This document shows positions 12,450 to 24,728 of a DNA stretch of 64,000 bases, piece after piece. Positions within the stretch are counted from its first letter, which is position 1; the number at the start of each line of letters is the position of its first letter. This DNA comes from Onychomys torridus. Taxonomy: Eukaryota > Chordata > Mammalia > Rodentia > Cricetidae. The stretch lies in the NCBI RefSeq assembly GCF_903995425.1, contig NC_050449.1, forward strand, positions 9,615,278 through 9,679,277, given 5' to 3'. The notes beneath the pieces are model-generated. The model did not search any database. It was not told where the DNA came from and worked only from the letters and a program-made list of their open reading frames with translations. The translations under genes were made by a program, and so were the position numbers.

Positions 12450-12690
12450 CATTAAAAAATACTTTTATTTATTCCTTGGAAACTTACAAAGTGTCTTGAT
12501 TATACACTCTCATTCTTTCCCTCCAATTCCCTGTAGGTTCCGCAACCCATCTTTCTCCAAACCTCCTTTCTTTCTCTTCTTTAAAAAAAATACAGCCCAC
12601 TATGTCCCTTTAGTGCTACTTGTACATACACCGGCGTGGGACCAACCTGGCCACCCACTCAAGGAAACGACACAGTCACTCTACCTGGGC
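12450..12690 (-). mobile_element. Rodent L1 3'-UTR-like fragment, minus strand
   Basis: 'aatacttttatttattcc', 'cattctttccctccaattcc', then an A-run and 'acagcccactatgtcc' resemble the reverse complement of Lx-type rodent L1 3' ends. The T-rich left edge fits the tail. Confidence 0.5.
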
Positions 12691-12734
12691 TTTACACACC
12701 TTTTTGCCAGCCTATACCAATAGTCCAAATCTTA

Positions 12735-13140
12735 GCTTAAGACTCCTTCAGTGTCTTCTCACTGCACTTAGGTCTGGGTCCTGAGTCTGGGTCTCTGACC
12801 TCACCTACTCCTCACTTCCCTCGAGGCTTTCAATGGCACCAGCTTCTCACCTTAGAATGTTCCTCTATCTGGAAGCTTTTCCCTTCAGATCTGTTCTCCT
12901 TGCGGCAATGCTGGCCTCAGCTCAGAGGCCGCCTTAGGAGAGCTGCTCTCTGACACCAGCCTGCAGACATTCTCTGTCACTGTGCTATGCCGCCTTCTTC
13001 CCTTTCCATCCAAGGCCATTTCTCAATGTGGACTAATCACATTTATTTCTGTGTCTACCTTCTTACTCCCACTAGAGCTTAAACTCCAAGGAGGAGAAAC
13101 TTCATTCAGCTGCCAGCTGAATACCTAGAAGGCAATCACT
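12735..13140 (+). mobile_element. LINE2 (L2) 3'-end fossil
   Basis: L2 3'-region landmarks appear in order: 'ttagaatgttcctctatctgg', 'cagctcagaggccgcc', 'cacatttatttctgtg' and 'cccactagagcttaaactcc'. The 3' terminal repeat is lost. Confidence 0.75.
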
Positions 13141-13540
13141 GTCTGCTACAAAAGGAGATGCTCCAGAGTCGTGTGCTGACTAACTTAGGTGAATCCCATC
13201 CAGACATTCTGGGAGCTTACAGGTGGATACAGCAGGCAGGAACCATATTCTCTGGACAGATTTCTGCTTCTGTGAAAGATGAAAGAGAATGTTATTGGGT
13301 AAATTAACAATAACAGCTCTGGAGTCTTCGGGTTGCAGAGCAGGTGTGTTTGAAGAGGAAACAATGCGGTCTTATCTTTATTTCTGGCTTTATGAAGAAC
13401 CAGGAAGACGAAATCAGTAATTTCAAGATGAGTCACTGGAAACAAGTGGTTTCACAGAACACCTTCAAGTTTTAAACAGGTGAAGACAAAGAGGAGAAAA
13501 ACACAGCACAGGCCTTGTAAAGCCTTGTGGCCCAGAGTGG
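13141..13540. other. Unassigned sequence
   Basis: No named repeat. The minus frame 13185-13445 has no recognisable motif. Confidence 0.45.
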
Positions 13541-13782
13541 TTCTAAGCCAGTGGTTCTCAACCTATGGGTTGTGACCCCTTTGGGATCTAATGTCCTTTC
13601 ATAGAGGTTGACTAAGATCATCAGAAACACAGATATTTACATTTTGATTTATAACAGTAGCAAAACTACGGCCATGAAGTAGCAATAAATAGAAATATTG
13701 TAATGGTTGGGGGTCACCACAACACAAGGGACTGTATTAAAGGGTTGCAGTGTTAGGAAGGTTGAGAACCATGGCTTTAAGC
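13541..13782 (+). mobile_element. URR1-type hAT-Charlie MITE with 8-bp target duplication
   Basis: A 226-bp non-autonomous DNA transposon (13549-13774). The left terminal inverted repeat is 'cagtggttctcaacct' and the right end is 'aggttgagaaccatgg', complementary apart from the last few bases. Internal phrases 'acacagatatttacatt' and 'gttgggggtcaccacaac' match URR1. Flanking 8-bp copies 'ttctaagc' (13541) and 'ctttaagc' (13775) are a target-site duplication with two mismatches, the size hAT elements make. It has no coding capacity and would have needed a transposase supplied in trans. Confidence 0.92.
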
Positions 13783-13912
13783 CATAGCCCAGGGTACCCA
13801 AGAATACTTGTGGATGGCTGTCCTCCTGATAGGTGATTTTTAATTTTTTATTTAATGCTGTAAATATTTTTAATGAGAAAAAAATGTAAATTTGTTTTCC
13901 TAATTAAAAAAG

Positions 13913-14105
13913 GCACCTGAGCAGGGTAGTGGTGGCGCACGCCTTTAATCCCAACACCCAGGAGGCAGAGGCAGGCAGATCTCTGTAAGTTAGAGGCCAG
14001 CCTGGTCTGCAAAATGAGTTCCAGGGCAGCCTGGACTGTTACACAGAGAAATCCTGTCTCAAAATAAACAAAACAAAACAAACAAACCAAAAAAGAAGCA
14101 CCTGA
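13913..14105 (+). mobile_element. B1 SINE with target-site duplication
   Basis: Sense B1 from 'gcagggtagtggtggcgcac' through 'cctggtctgcaaaatgag' to 'atcctgtctc' and an (AAAC)n tail. The repeat 'gcacctga' flanks it at 13913 and 14098. Confidence 0.93.
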
Positions 14106-14519
14106 AAAACCTCATGAGCTTGAGAGTGGGATAAACCTGGGCTGTGTCGAAGTTCTGTAGCTAAAATAGTTCCGTAACGCTGGTGAGTAACTGCGTGGAG
14201 CTGCTGTTCTGTGAGATGAGCCTATTGACAGCTCCCAGAAGCCCTGTCCTGAAGGAGGTGAGACAGAGAGTCAAAATGTCATTACACACAATAGGAGATG
14301 ATGGGCGCTGTGAATGCCACTGGTGGAACACAGCCCTGGAAGACACCACATCTGCATTGTTTCCTAAACTTGCTGTCAGCGTCACAGACTGAGTTGGTGA
14401 TGTCTTGACATAGTTGCAGTGCGTGCGCATGTGTGAAATTGGAGGTCAAGTGTGTGTCAGAACCATGACAGCATCAACACTGCTTTCCCGAAAACACTGT
14501 GACCCCAAACTACTCCTTT
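14106..14519. other. Unassigned sequence
   Basis: No repeat phrase recognised. Overlapping short frames on both strands (14161-14430 minus, 14183-14392 plus) argue for chance. Confidence 0.45.
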
Positions 14520-14785
14520 TTTCCCATATTTTTTTAATTGAGCCTTTGTGAATGTCATGTCATGCACCCCAATCCTACTCATTTCCCAATCCTTCCATAC
14601 CCGCCCTACACCCTTGTAACCTCCCCACAAAAGGAAAGAGAGAAAGAAAGTCTCGCAGTGGAAGTTGTGGTATGTCACACAGTATACTCTTTTGTCCAAT
14701 CAGCTTTCCTTGCAAATGTTCATTGCAACGAGTTATTGGTCTGGTTAAAGGTTTCTGGCTTCTGCTACATATCATCCATGGAAGT
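14520..14785 (-). mobile_element. Rodent L1/LTR-like dispersed repeat fragment
   Basis: 'tgagcctttgtgaatgtcat', 'gcaccccaatcctactcatt' and 'cattgcaacgagttattggt' are phrases I know from a dispersed rodent repeat, probably an L1 3' end read in reverse. The family assignment is uncertain. Confidence 0.45.
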
Positions 14786-15000
14786 CAAGTCAAGACCCAG
14801 GATAAAGCAGTTGGTAGAGTGTCTGCTGAGCAATCATAAGGCCCTGGATTCAATCCCAGTCCCAGCATTTGAGAGACAGAGACAGGAGGATCAGACGTTC
14901 AAGGTTATCCTCAGCTATTCAGCAAGTTCAAGGCCCGAATGAATCATATAACAGCTTGTCTCAATAAGTAAATGAATAAACAAACAAACAAACAAACAAA
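14786..15000 (+). mobile_element. ID-B1 chimeric SINE (B4 group)
   Basis: The tRNA(Ala)/ID-like half 'ggataaagcagttggtagag' to 'ggattcaatcccagtcccag' is joined to a B1-like half 'caggaggatcagacgttcaa' to 'cagcttgtctcaa', then a long (AAAC)n tail. Moderately old. Confidence 0.85.
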
Positions 15001-15647
15001 TACTAGTCACCTTGAACTTGGTGTTCTTTGTGACTTCTAAGACATTGAAATGCCACACTGCAAAGACCGGTCACATGACAGTGGTTCTTCCATGAGCATT
15101 TTTTCTGGCCTTCCAAAAAGCCTCTTTTCAATGGAGGAACCTGACTGGTGGGTTTTTACGTTTCTCCCTTGAGAAACTGGACCTGAGAAACAATGCAGTG
15201 AGAATCTGACTCCCACGCACAGGGGTGCCCTCCATGCTCTGAGAGGTCCAGGGCAAGGAAAGAATGATTTTCTTCAGATAATGCTGCTTCAGCAATCAGG
15301 CTACAGTTTTCTTTAGCACTGTGAATGAGAGCCTTGCTCAGGAGGAAGTACATTTTATGTCACACTGCTGTCAGAGATGCTCCATTTCCTACAAACTCTA
15401 GGAAGGAGACCTGTAGTGCTGTCCACAGCTGGAGAAGCTTCTGGAAGGAAGGGTGAAATAACAGTCCTACCTTGAAATTCTATTCCTTTTCATGTTAACA
15501 GTTCCCGGGGAACACTTTAAGCAATGGCACTTTTGACTCCTAGAGCAATGTGTTTGTCTGTGTACATAGGGAGAAAACAGATCATCTCACTATGTGCTTT
15601 TGTATCCAACAGAGAGACTGTCTCCCAAACATTCTTCTCTCACTTGG
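15001..15647. other. Unassigned sequence
   Basis: I see no gene or repeat here. Confidence 0.45.
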
Positions 15648-15800
15648 AACTTTAATGTTTTTAATTAGCATATATTAATTATACATGACAGTGGTGTTTG
15701 TCATGACATTTTACACATGCATAATGTATTCTGGTCTTACTCACCCCCATTCTCCTTCTGTCCTCCCTCCAAGTCCCAACTGACACACATCATATGGGAT
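15648..15800 (-). mobile_element. Possible old L1 3' end, minus strand
   Basis: 'tttttaattagcatatatta' followed by 'cattttacacatgcataat' and a C-rich 'cacccccattctcc' stretch resembles reversed old mammalian L1 3' UTR. Weak. Confidence 0.4.
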
Positions 15801-16259
15801 ATGACCTTATTATGCCTTCCCTAAGTGTGTTTTTTCTTTTTTGTATTATACCTTGGTTCGAAACACCAAAATCAGCCCTCTATGGAATATAATAATGAAC
15901 CTGATTTTATCACTTCAATTATTCACAAGTTGTTTTTTCTATTGAGCATTGGTCAAGAAATAGGAAAATAATTATGCTCAGGGTAAAGACATAGAGAAGG
16001 GCATTCGGGTTATTCCATTTATGAAGGATGCATCCCCAATGTCTGTCTTCAGGCTTCCATTGTTGCTGCTCAAGTCTCTGCAGGATTATCACAGTGGGCA
16101 GAGAGATAGGGTTGTCTGAATCTACATGGATTTCAATACTCTTCTGACATATCAGTGTGAACTTTGAGCTCTTGGATTCTCTACGTGGCCTTTGAAGCCA
16201 CGTTTACTTTTACTAATAGTGGTAGTGATGGGAATAAATGTGTTTGAGCCAGCTATTGG
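15801..16259. other. Unassigned sequence
   Basis: No recognisable feature apart from a T-rich patch near 15830. Confidence 0.45.
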
Positions 16260-16345
16260 AAACGATGAAGCAGGAGGATTGCAAGTTCAAGGCCTGTCAT
16301 GGCTGCAGAGTGAGTTCAAAGCTAGCCTGAGGAGCGGGGAGGTTC
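16260..16345 (+). mobile_element. B1/B4 fragment
   Basis: 'caggaggattgcaagttcaa' followed by 'gagtgagttcaaagctagcct' is the central part of a B1-like half. Both ends are missing. Confidence 0.55.
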
Positions 16346-16750
16346 TGGGAGTTCCCTGGTGTGCTCAGGGCTGTGGCTCTGATCCCCAAGTACTACTAAG
16401 GCTCATTTGTAGAAGTGACTTTACTCCTAGTGCAGTGAAGAGGGATATGAATCCCAAGACTGTCACAGCATAGCAGGTGGCAGGCCTTTGGGAACGTAGG
16501 TGACTATTGGCTCCTCCTCCTTTCTACAGCATGTTCTGTCTGTGAGCCCTTGGGTCCCTTGCCTATGGCTGTGCTTCACTGTCTTCCCAGAATGCATCGC
16601 ACACAGTGATGGAGCCTCTGCTGAGAGCCACATGATCACTTTTCCACACCCCACCTTTTGTCTTTCTAGACTTTCCATTTCTTGTTGTTGTGTTCCTGAG
16701 ATAAGGATGTATAAGGGACTACCTGCAATGCAATGAGAGTTTAAAGTTTT
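16346..16750. other. Unassigned sequence
   Basis: No repeat recognised. Overlapping frames on both strands at 16463-16816 have no family resemblance. Confidence 0.45.
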
Positions 16751-16924
16751 ATATATTATTACCAGGTGGTGGTGGTGCATGCCTTTGATCTCAGCACTCA
16801 GGAGGCAGAGGCACACAGATCTCTGAGTTCAAGGCCAGCCTGGTCTACAGCAGGAGTTCCAGGACAGCCAGGGCTACACAGAGAAACCCTGTCTCAAAAA
16901 ACTAAACAAAAATGATATATTATT
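16751..16924 (+). mobile_element. B1 SINE with 10-bp target-site duplication
   Basis: Sense B1 16761-16914 ('accaggtggtggtggtgcat' to 'gagaaaccctgtctc' plus tail), flanked by perfect 'atatattatt' copies at 16751 and 16915. Confidence 0.95.
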
Positions 16925-17110
16925 GTTATCATCTGTATGTTTATGGTGTGCATGTGCTCTCATGCTTGTAGAGCGCACAGGTGGAACTCAAAGGATGATT
17001 TTGTGTCTCGAGGTCTCTTCTTCACCTTTATGTGGGTTCTAAGGGTCAGGTTTGGCTTTTCAGGCTTTCGTGTCAAACATTCTACCCTCTGAGCTATCTC
17101 CAGTCTTCAC
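16925..17110 (-). mobile_element. B2/B3-family SINE, minus strand
   Basis: Reversed tRNA-derived SINE: TG/CA-rich 3' part, 'cctttatgtgggttctaagg', then 'ctctgagctatctccagtct', the reversed A-box/5' end. It directly abuts the target duplication of the B1 to its left. Confidence 0.75.
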
Positions 17111-18039
17111 AAGGGTGTTTTTTTTTTTTTAATTTTAATTTTTTGTTTGTTTGTTTTGCCATGGGTTGAGTTTGGGACTCAGTGTTGGTGGCTTTTTTAC
17201 CTGGTGCTGGATTTCTTAGAAACAGCTTCTCTACTGCTGGCAGGATTTCACTCTATTTTGTTTAAGTTTCTCAGCCAGTTTGGGATCTGGGTTTGTTCCA
17301 GATTCCTCGCAGGCCCAGAAGGCTCCTGTAAGGACAGACAAGGTTTTCCTGTACATCAGTTATAACTGTAGTGGTGCTTAATATTCAACATGCGTGGTGT
17401 ACCAGAATGCACAGCCCCGAATTAGTGGCTGTGTTTTCCAGGAAGGCTCGGTGTGTCCTTGAAGAGAATATGCATTGGGCTGTTAATGCTTCAAGAAAGA
17501 TACAGCTCTAGCCATTGCATATTTTGAAGGATCTTTAAAATCTGTTAAAATAATTTAGGGTTTGAAATCAGATGCAAAGAAGTAACGTTTATCTGAGGCA
17601 CTTGAGGCATGGTAGAGGAAGCAGGGTGGATGTGGAAAGATGGCATTAGCTGCAAATTGTTCCAATTCGACACTAGAAGCCCAACCAAAACTGACATTAT
17701 GGGAAGAATCCACTGGTTCATGCTACCCGAGAAACTGGAAGTGTGGTGGCTGCCTCTGAGTCAGCAGGCTGCCAAGGTTCTCGCTGTATCTCCTTCCACT
17801 TGGCTCCTCTTTGTGTGAGGTGCTCTGCTCACCACACAGTGTGTCTTACTTATTGTTCCAAACCTTTGGCTCCATGGCAGTCTCTCCATCTCAATGACCA
17901 CTGACCCTTTCTCAGCATTAGTCCATGTAAATCTCATGAGAGATTCCAACTGGTTCAGTTGAGGTCATTAGCATATCACAGTGATATGACATGCTAAGTT
18001 GCCCTGGCCTTGGTAGCTTGCCCAGCCCTGTGGTAGGTG

Positions 18040-18041
<2 letters not shown>
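17111..18041. other. Unassigned sequence
   Basis: Begins with a T12 run and (TTTG)n, possibly a lost SINE tail. I see nothing else. Confidence 0.45.

Positions 18042-18122
<81 letters not shown>
18042..18122. repeat. (GT)n microsatellite, once interrupted
   Basis: About 80 bp of GT with a single GG interruption at 18086-18087. The Cys/Val-repeat frame across it is a translation artefact. Confidence 0.95.
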
Positions 18123-18124
<2 letters not shown>

Positions 18125-20275
18125 GGGGGTGCATGTTGCCCTGCAATTTTCAGTGTCCCTACAAGTTATTTATTTGGTGTGTGGGTGGGTGGGGGTGTTA
18201 GGGATTAGAGGCAATGAAAATAAAAAGAGGAATTTAGCCAGACAAAAATAACAGGCATATCCTATGACAGAGAAGAGAGGACTCATGTTTTCTTCAGTTT
18301 GGAGAAGAAAATGGATGAAAGTAGAATTAATGTTTAAGAAAGCCCAGAGGAAACAGGACAAATGTGTGCGGAGGACGCCCAGCAATAATGATAGCCATGG
18401 TGATGGACACTTGCAGATTCTCTGGAGCGTTCGAAGATTTTAGGCTTTGTAGAATATAGCTCAGAGAAGAGTGAACTGTCAAAGGATGAGGCAGTACACC
18501 ATGGAAGTGGTTCAAAGACAGAGAAAAGTGTGTTGTTAGGAAATGAAATTCTCTCAAGTATGTGATTTAAATTTCATGTGCTTATAAACTTAGACTGGCC
18601 ATAGGTGGCTGGATGAGTCAACCTCCAAAGATTTGCTGTGGTACGAGTGTGTCCCATGAGAAGAGACACTCTGGAAAGTATGACCCAGAGCTCGGCTAGA
18701 AATCACTCTCTGTAGTCTGATGGAGCCAGCTCCAGGCAGCTGAGAGTCATAGGAAATTTCCAGAGAGGATACAGGTGGCTTCATCTGAGCTGAGGCTTAT
18801 GTCAACATAAGGAATCGCACAGGCAACACAATACAGGGAAGTGGGGCTGGCACTCAACTCTGCAAGATCCAAGGTTTATGGATTATTCTTTCCGTGGGAA
18901 ATAAACAGTTGGGGATCAAATGCAGCGAAAGGAAAATTACTCAGTGAGAACAAAGCATGGCTTCCTTATGGCTCCAGATTAGAAATGCTTTAGTCACACT
19001 CTCTGCAGAAGATAAAGCAGCGAGGAATGTCCCCTCCACCTGACTGACACAAGCAGCTGCCCAGCATCTTCACGCACCTCTGTGGTAGAATCAAACAATC
19101 AAAGTTGATGTCCCTGTGCATTATAGTGGAAGAGGGCGCTGTGGATCCTAGCCTTGCTTGGACGTGACAGTCTGACTTCCTGAGCCTTGCTCTCCTCACT
19201 TGGAATAGATGAACCTGGGCTGAGAACCTAGACTTTCTGCTTTTAGTCTAGTGACTTCTAAGTGACAATGTTTTCCCCTTAACAGGATAGTTACAGAACT
19301 GAATAGGGAATACACAAGGGGGCTGGGGCTTGTGATCAGGGCCTTGGGATTCAGGATGACCAGGACAGTGTCCAGCCACTGGATGACATACTAGACAGAC
19401 TAGTGGAGCCAGCAATGTCCATCTCCTGGTCCTCTGATCCTCTGCCTATCATATCTGCCACATCAAGGGGAACTTTGCGATGGTCAAGTTAGGACCCAGG
19501 TGAGTTCGACAGTCTCAAAAGATGGAATCAATACAAGAGTAAGCAGAAGAAAGCCATGCTGCTGGGAGCTGTAGTATGAAGATAGAAGATTGCATGCCTG
19601 TATTATAGGAGCAGGGTTGACAATGGTGGCCTGTCCTCAGGATCCAGGTGGGAACGGTGGGGATGGGGCTGAAGGTGCCTAGCTCATTCTGAATAGGAGG
19701 GTGTGTTCTGAATGTTCATCTAGCAGACCTTGAGTCAAAGATGTACTGGGAACTATCTCTTATTTGCATACTTAAAATAGACTGGTCCAAAGTCAGAATC
19801 CCCAGGCTTTGCTTGGAGACAGCTGATGCTCAGGTGTGAAGGTGAGGCAGGAGCCTGGTTCAGGCAGGCCTAGGCTGCAGTCCATCCCTAGAGCGCTATG
19901 TGCTCATTATCTCACACTTGCCTGGCTCTCAGCTCCCAAGGCTTAATCAAAATCAGAGCCCACAAAAATAAATATGTAAATTATAATTTGAATTATTCAT
20001 CTGCCAAAGATCTATTTCTTACCCATACCTGAATTTATATGACTATTGGCGTATCTCCATCTTCCTTTTGTGCTGCTACAGAGGTTGAGAGACTGTGTTT
20101 CTAGGATTTTAGGATAAAAATCACGATAGGTCACACAGTGGATTTACTGCCACATTTGGGAAAAAAAGAGCAAGTACCACACTCAGCGTGGTTGGTGGAA
20201 GAAGCTTGTCAGTGTTATGAGTGTAAAACTATGGAATGTATGTACACAGAACATTGTTTCTTAGAAAGTATAAAA
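18123..20275. other. Unassigned sequence
   Basis: 2.1 kb with no recognisable SINE, LINE or LTR phrase apart from a possible degraded MIR near 19200-19310. It is the longest repeat-poor block in the first third of the window. Confidence 0.45.
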
Positions 20276-20505
20276 GAGGGCTGGAGTGTGGCCAGGTTAG
20301 TGGGGTGCCTGCTTGGCTTGCACAAAGCTCTGGGTTCAGTCAACACTCATAAATGGGGTGTGGTGGTGCACACCCATGCTCTTAGCACTCAGGATGGAGA
20401 GGTAGGGTGATTGAAAGTTCAAAGTCATTCTCAGCTATGTAGTTAGCTCAAGGATAGCCTGGACTATATGAGACCCCCCTCTCAAAAAATACTAAAGAAG
20501 TGACA
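20276..20505 (+). mobile_element. B4/ID-B1 SINE
   Basis: ID-like half 'ggctggagtgtggccaggtt' to 'gggttcagtcaacactca', then B1-like half 'ggtgtggtggtgcacaccca' to 'gagacccccctctcaaaaaa'. Full length, moderately diverged. Confidence 0.85.
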
Positions 20506-22126
20506 GTGTGTCATGAGCAGAGGGACAGAGAAAGCATGCTTGTTCCATGAGAAAGGAGGGTGGGCTTTATTTGCTTTACTGAGAGATTTTTCAGGTTCTA
20601 GGAAAAGGCTTGAGTCTTAGGGAGAAATTATATTCAATTTAGAGCTAGTAGGTGTTCACTTACTAGTATGTGCAGTTCAGTTTTAATTTCACACTAACCC
20701 AGAGTGTCATTTTAAAAGCAGGAACTCATTACTAATCCAACTAGTGTTCACTTGAGGACTTGTTGCATGGTGAATGCTGGGTACAGGATGGAGGCTCGGG
20801 ATTCTCATGCTACATGGAGCTGCCATTCACAGATGTGGCAACTCAGCTGTCTCAGAGAATGTTCTAGTGACCATGCTCAGATCCTCTTCTCAGGAAAATG
20901 GAGTAACAATGACAATTCTCACCCCTACCTTCCTGTAATTTTTTTTATTATTTATATTTTATTACTTTTACAAATTGTGTATATATTTATATTTTATTCC
21001 TAGAGCCTTAGACAGTGTCATCCCTGTGTCCCTGTGACACTCTATGACACTGGAATTGCAGCTCTGCTGGGCACCAAGATCTTTCCTTCTTATCAGGAAT
21101 TCAGTCATTTGTTTTACTCCCCCAACCTCTTTCTTTCAGAGCATGTCATATGATGTGTTTTCTGAAACTAACAAATGATATCTGGTTAGAACTAGTATAC
21201 TAGTTTAGAGGGAAGCCTCCCTTCTAAGCTCTGGTAGGCATCTTCATGTCACCTCAGTTTTAACAACAGTCTTAACTGTAGCATGCGTTGAGTATTTAAA
21301 ATGTGGTCCCACTATGAAGACATGCTCAGTGCAAAGATCCAAAGATCATGGCTCTTGACCTCAAATAGCTGCAGGTTAAGGCACACAGACACATATGAAG
21401 AGCATCCAAGGAGCCAGCCTCTACTACATTGGTGCTAAGAGAAGAGCTGATCTTGGAAACCCACAAGAAGCAGATGCTAAGACTTCATTGATGAAGACAC
21501 CACAGAGACATCAAGCTGGAACTGAGCTGGAAGCTTCCTCCCTGCTGGGTAGCACTCATAGTGCCCGAAAGTGCTATCAGGCTGTGGGGGGAGAAAAGGC
21601 ATTCGTTAACCGTCTTACCCAGCTATGTCTCCTATGTACTGTAATACTGACCTGCTGGTTAAGATGTGTCCACTGGTACAATAGTGTCATGGTTGTTTTA
21701 GGGTAACCGATTACTTCTAGTGGGGTTTGAGGACTGCTCCTGGTGCTACAAGCTGGTCAAAGCCTATGGCAGGAAGGTCACAAACCCTAGAGGCAGGGAG
21801 CTTACTGTTGATGTTACACTAAATAAATGTCTAACCAAATTGTCTTTCATGTATTTATGCTTCTATCTTTAGACTAGTGCTGCTGTCCAGAGAAGAGAAG
21901 CTTCTCTTGGCAGTGGGAAACAGTTAACACAGACTCTGAATTGGTAAAAGTGCTGAGAATGAGTAAATAGGAACAGGGGACATCTGCATCATCACCTTCG
22001 AGGCCCAGGAACATTGTATTAGAGGGCACAGAAAGGTTATATGAGCCAGTGGATGGGGAGGAATATTGTGAAGTGTCTTCAGATATTACATGGCCACCAA
22101 ATCATGAACACACAAAAGTGAGGCTG

Positions 22127-22129
<3 letters not shown>
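20506..22129. other. Unassigned sequence
   Basis: AT-rich block at 20935-21000. The 103-codon plus frame 21395-21706 has no recognisable domain. No repeat named. Confidence 0.45.

Positions 22130-22168
<39 letters not shown>
22130..22168. repeat. (CA)n microsatellite
   Basis: About 19 perfect CA units. Confidence 0.95.
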
Positions 22169-22169
<1 letters not shown>

Positions 22170-22305
22170 CCAAACATACTCATACATGTGAAAGTAGAGT
22201 TGGTAGGAAGAAAGTAAGAAGCAGGAATGGAGGGGAATAAGAAAGGAAAATGGGGGGAAATGTGATCACAATACATTGTACACATGCATGAAATAACTAT
22301 CAAAT

Positions 22306-22665
22306 AACTGTTTTAGACAGTGTTCCACTGCTGTGAAGAGACACCATGACCATGGCAACTCTTAGAAAGGAATACATTTAATTGCTTACAGTTCAGAGGT
22401 TTTGACCATTACTGCATGGCAGGAAGCATGGCAGAGGGCTGGCAGAAGCATGGGAGAAGGAGTTGAGAGTTCTACATCTGGACCCGAAGGTGGTGGGAAG
22501 AGAAACTGTGGCTGGCTTGGGCATTTGAAACCCCAAAGCCCACCCTTATTGACACACAACTTCCAACAAGGCCACACTTCCTCCAACAGGGTCACACTGC
22601 CTCTGATGACCAAAGCATTCAAATATATGAGCCTGTGGGACCATCCTTATTCAAACCACCACAGT
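22306..22665 (+). mobile_element. Rodent dispersed repeat family 'R' (class not determined)
   Basis: Shares ordered phrases with 49608-49998 and with the reverse complement of 59870-60225: 'tgctgtgaagagacaccatg', 'gagagttctacatct', 'caacaaggccacac' and 'attcaaaccaccaca'. I know these phrases as a common dispersed rodent repeat but cannot assign it securely to an LTR or L1 class. 'R' is only a label used here. Confidence 0.75.
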
Positions 22666-23519
22666 AAGTAACTAAATCTGTGAAGTAAGGAGAGGGAAGG
22701 AGGGGCAGACAGGCAGTCAGCGCTGTCCCTTTGTGCTGAGTGGAGGGCATGAATGTGGCTGCTAGAACACTCTCTGGTAGTATTGCCATCCCCTGAGCTT
22801 TCCACTCAGATTCTGGAGAGAGTTCTTGGCTCTATACAGGCTGGCAGTGTTCTGGGGAGAAGACTCATGCAGGATGTGAGGATTTTCCCAGAGAATGACT
22901 CCAGTTTCTTGTCATTTCACTTCTTAATGATGTCTCCATAATCTGCAAATTGAAAGTCATCCCACCCCCACCATTTGGGCCAAACTTACCTTCATAGCAT
23001 CATTGCTAACGTTTGCTGCTATTTGGTGAATTCTTTTAGTTTTGTATTAACTTATCTCCTAAATTGGCTCTCATGGAATTTCAAAAAGTATTTTTAAATA
23101 CACTATGTCTTTTCCTTCTGAGGAGTGTGCAGTCTGATTAAGGAGAGATAAGAATCCTACAGATACATAATAGTATAAAACCTAGAGTCAAATACTAATT
23201 GCTCAAAGCTATTAGGCGAAATCAGCCAACCTTGTTATTGGAAAGTTTTCATGAGGCTAGCAAGAAACAAACATTTTTTCTACTTTAATGAAGTGAGGCA
23301 GTTTAGAAGTCCAGTGGGACTCTGTAAAAAGCCAGCCTGGGCATGGAAGGGTAGGTCTGGTTCAGCAAGGGCTTCTGCGGTGGGCTTCAGCGACTGAAGG
23401 GTGAGAAGCGGCTGAGGGGGAGTGGCCTGCAGAGACTGTCTCAAGTGAACCCACTTACTTCTTGAGAGCTCAGGTGTCTTCTCTGCTTAGGCTGACACAA
23501 AAGGAAACGAAAGTGGGTT
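22666..23519. other. Unassigned sequence
   Basis: No repeat or gene recognised. Confidence 0.45.
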
Positions 23520-23715
23520 ACCATCTACCGAGCACCAGCACCCAGTGTACTACAGGGCTTGTCATTACAGTATGCCATTGAACCTTCACAGAAGTTTTTT
23601 ATGGTACTTGTTGTCACTCCGCATTTATGGGGAAGAAAATGAGGTTTATAGGGTTTGATCTATTTGTCCCAGTTCAAATACTAGTAGTCATCAGCATTTC
23701 TATCTCTGACTCCCC
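23520..23715 (-). mobile_element. MIR SINE fossil, minus strand
   Basis: Follows reversed MIR order: 'ccgagcaccagcaccca', 'gccattgaaccttcacagaa', 'gcatttatggggaagaaaat' and 'tttgtcccagttcaaat'. Diverged. Confidence 0.65.
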
Positions 23716-23729
23716 AGTTTGGTCTTGGA

Positions 23730-23861
23730 AAGCCCCGCTTGGTGGTCCACACCTGTAACTCCACCACTTGGGAGATAGAAGCAGAAGGACCATGAATTCA
23801 AGATCATACTCAGTTAAATAGTGAGTTTGAGGTTAGCCTTGATTATGTAAGAGCCTACTTT
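23730..23861 (+). mobile_element. B1/B4 SINE fragment
   Basis: 'gcttggtggtccacacctgt' to 'gtaagagcctactttgacag' is a diverged B1-like half lacking its tRNA-like partner. It runs into the tetranucleotide repeat that probably grew from its tail. Confidence 0.75.

Positions 23862-23894
<33 letters not shown>
23862..23894. repeat. (GACA)n microsatellite
   Basis: About 8 perfect GACA units directly after the SINE body. Confidence 0.9.
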
Positions 23895-23895
<1 letters not shown>

Positions 23896-24049
23896 GTGAA
23901 CTGAGTGCACAAGAGTCTCTTGCAGCAGCATGTCATATTGCTATGGCCTGGCCCACACTTTTCAGCTACAGGTTACCGCCAACGAAGAACAATTACCACA
24001 GGCACTACAGTCATCATTACAAAACATCATTTGACTCCAGTGGGGCATG

Positions 24050-24165
24050 CAAAATAGAATAGCCCCTTGTATGTTACAGGCATGCCATGAACATGGAGCA
24101 GCTCTGCCTGCTTCTGTCTCCCAAGTACTGAGATTAAAGGTTTGCTCCATCATGCTTGGCATCAG
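24050..24165 (-). mobile_element. B1 fragment, minus strand
   Basis: 'ctctgcctgcttctgtctcc', 'agtactgagattaaaggttt' and 'ccatcatgcttggc' are the reversed 5' part of B1. The tail side is degraded. Confidence 0.65.
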
Positions 24166-24640
24166 GTTTTAGCTTTAATATGATAAGGATAATTTAGAGC
24201 CAGGTAGGGGTGCTATTCATACATCATTGTGGATATATTAAATGCCAATAAACCTTCCTTTAATGGGATAAACTTTATATTATATACATTTCACCAAAAC
24301 AAAGACAGGAGGTAAATAGGTGTTCATTCACTCAGGTAGTTCTCTGACTTAGTGTGGCTGTTATGATATAATTCTACCTGCTTGAAAATACTTGCCATGT
24401 GGAATTTGTGGTTGAAAGTCTTACACTGAAATGCCACAGTCCCTGGTGATTCTTATAACTTCAAGATGGCAGGGAGCACAAGTCCCTGCGATGTGCTGGC
24501 TCACAATGAACCTGTACTCTCACACCTGTTTCCACAGTGTAACCTTTAGCTTCTCAGTTTGTTACACCAGATGGCTGAACTTAGGTCTCTTTTGTTCCTA
24601 TTAAATATGGATTTAGATATATATAGACATAGATACACAT
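24166..24640. other. Unassigned sequence
   Basis: No recognisable feature. Confidence 0.45.
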
Positions 24641-24646
24641 AACACA

Positions 24647-24727
<81 letters not shown>
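24641..24727. repeat. Compound (CA)n-(GA)n microsatellite
   Basis: About 12 CA units pass directly into about 31 GA units, with no other bases between. Confidence 0.95.
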
Positions 24728-24728
<1 letters not shown>

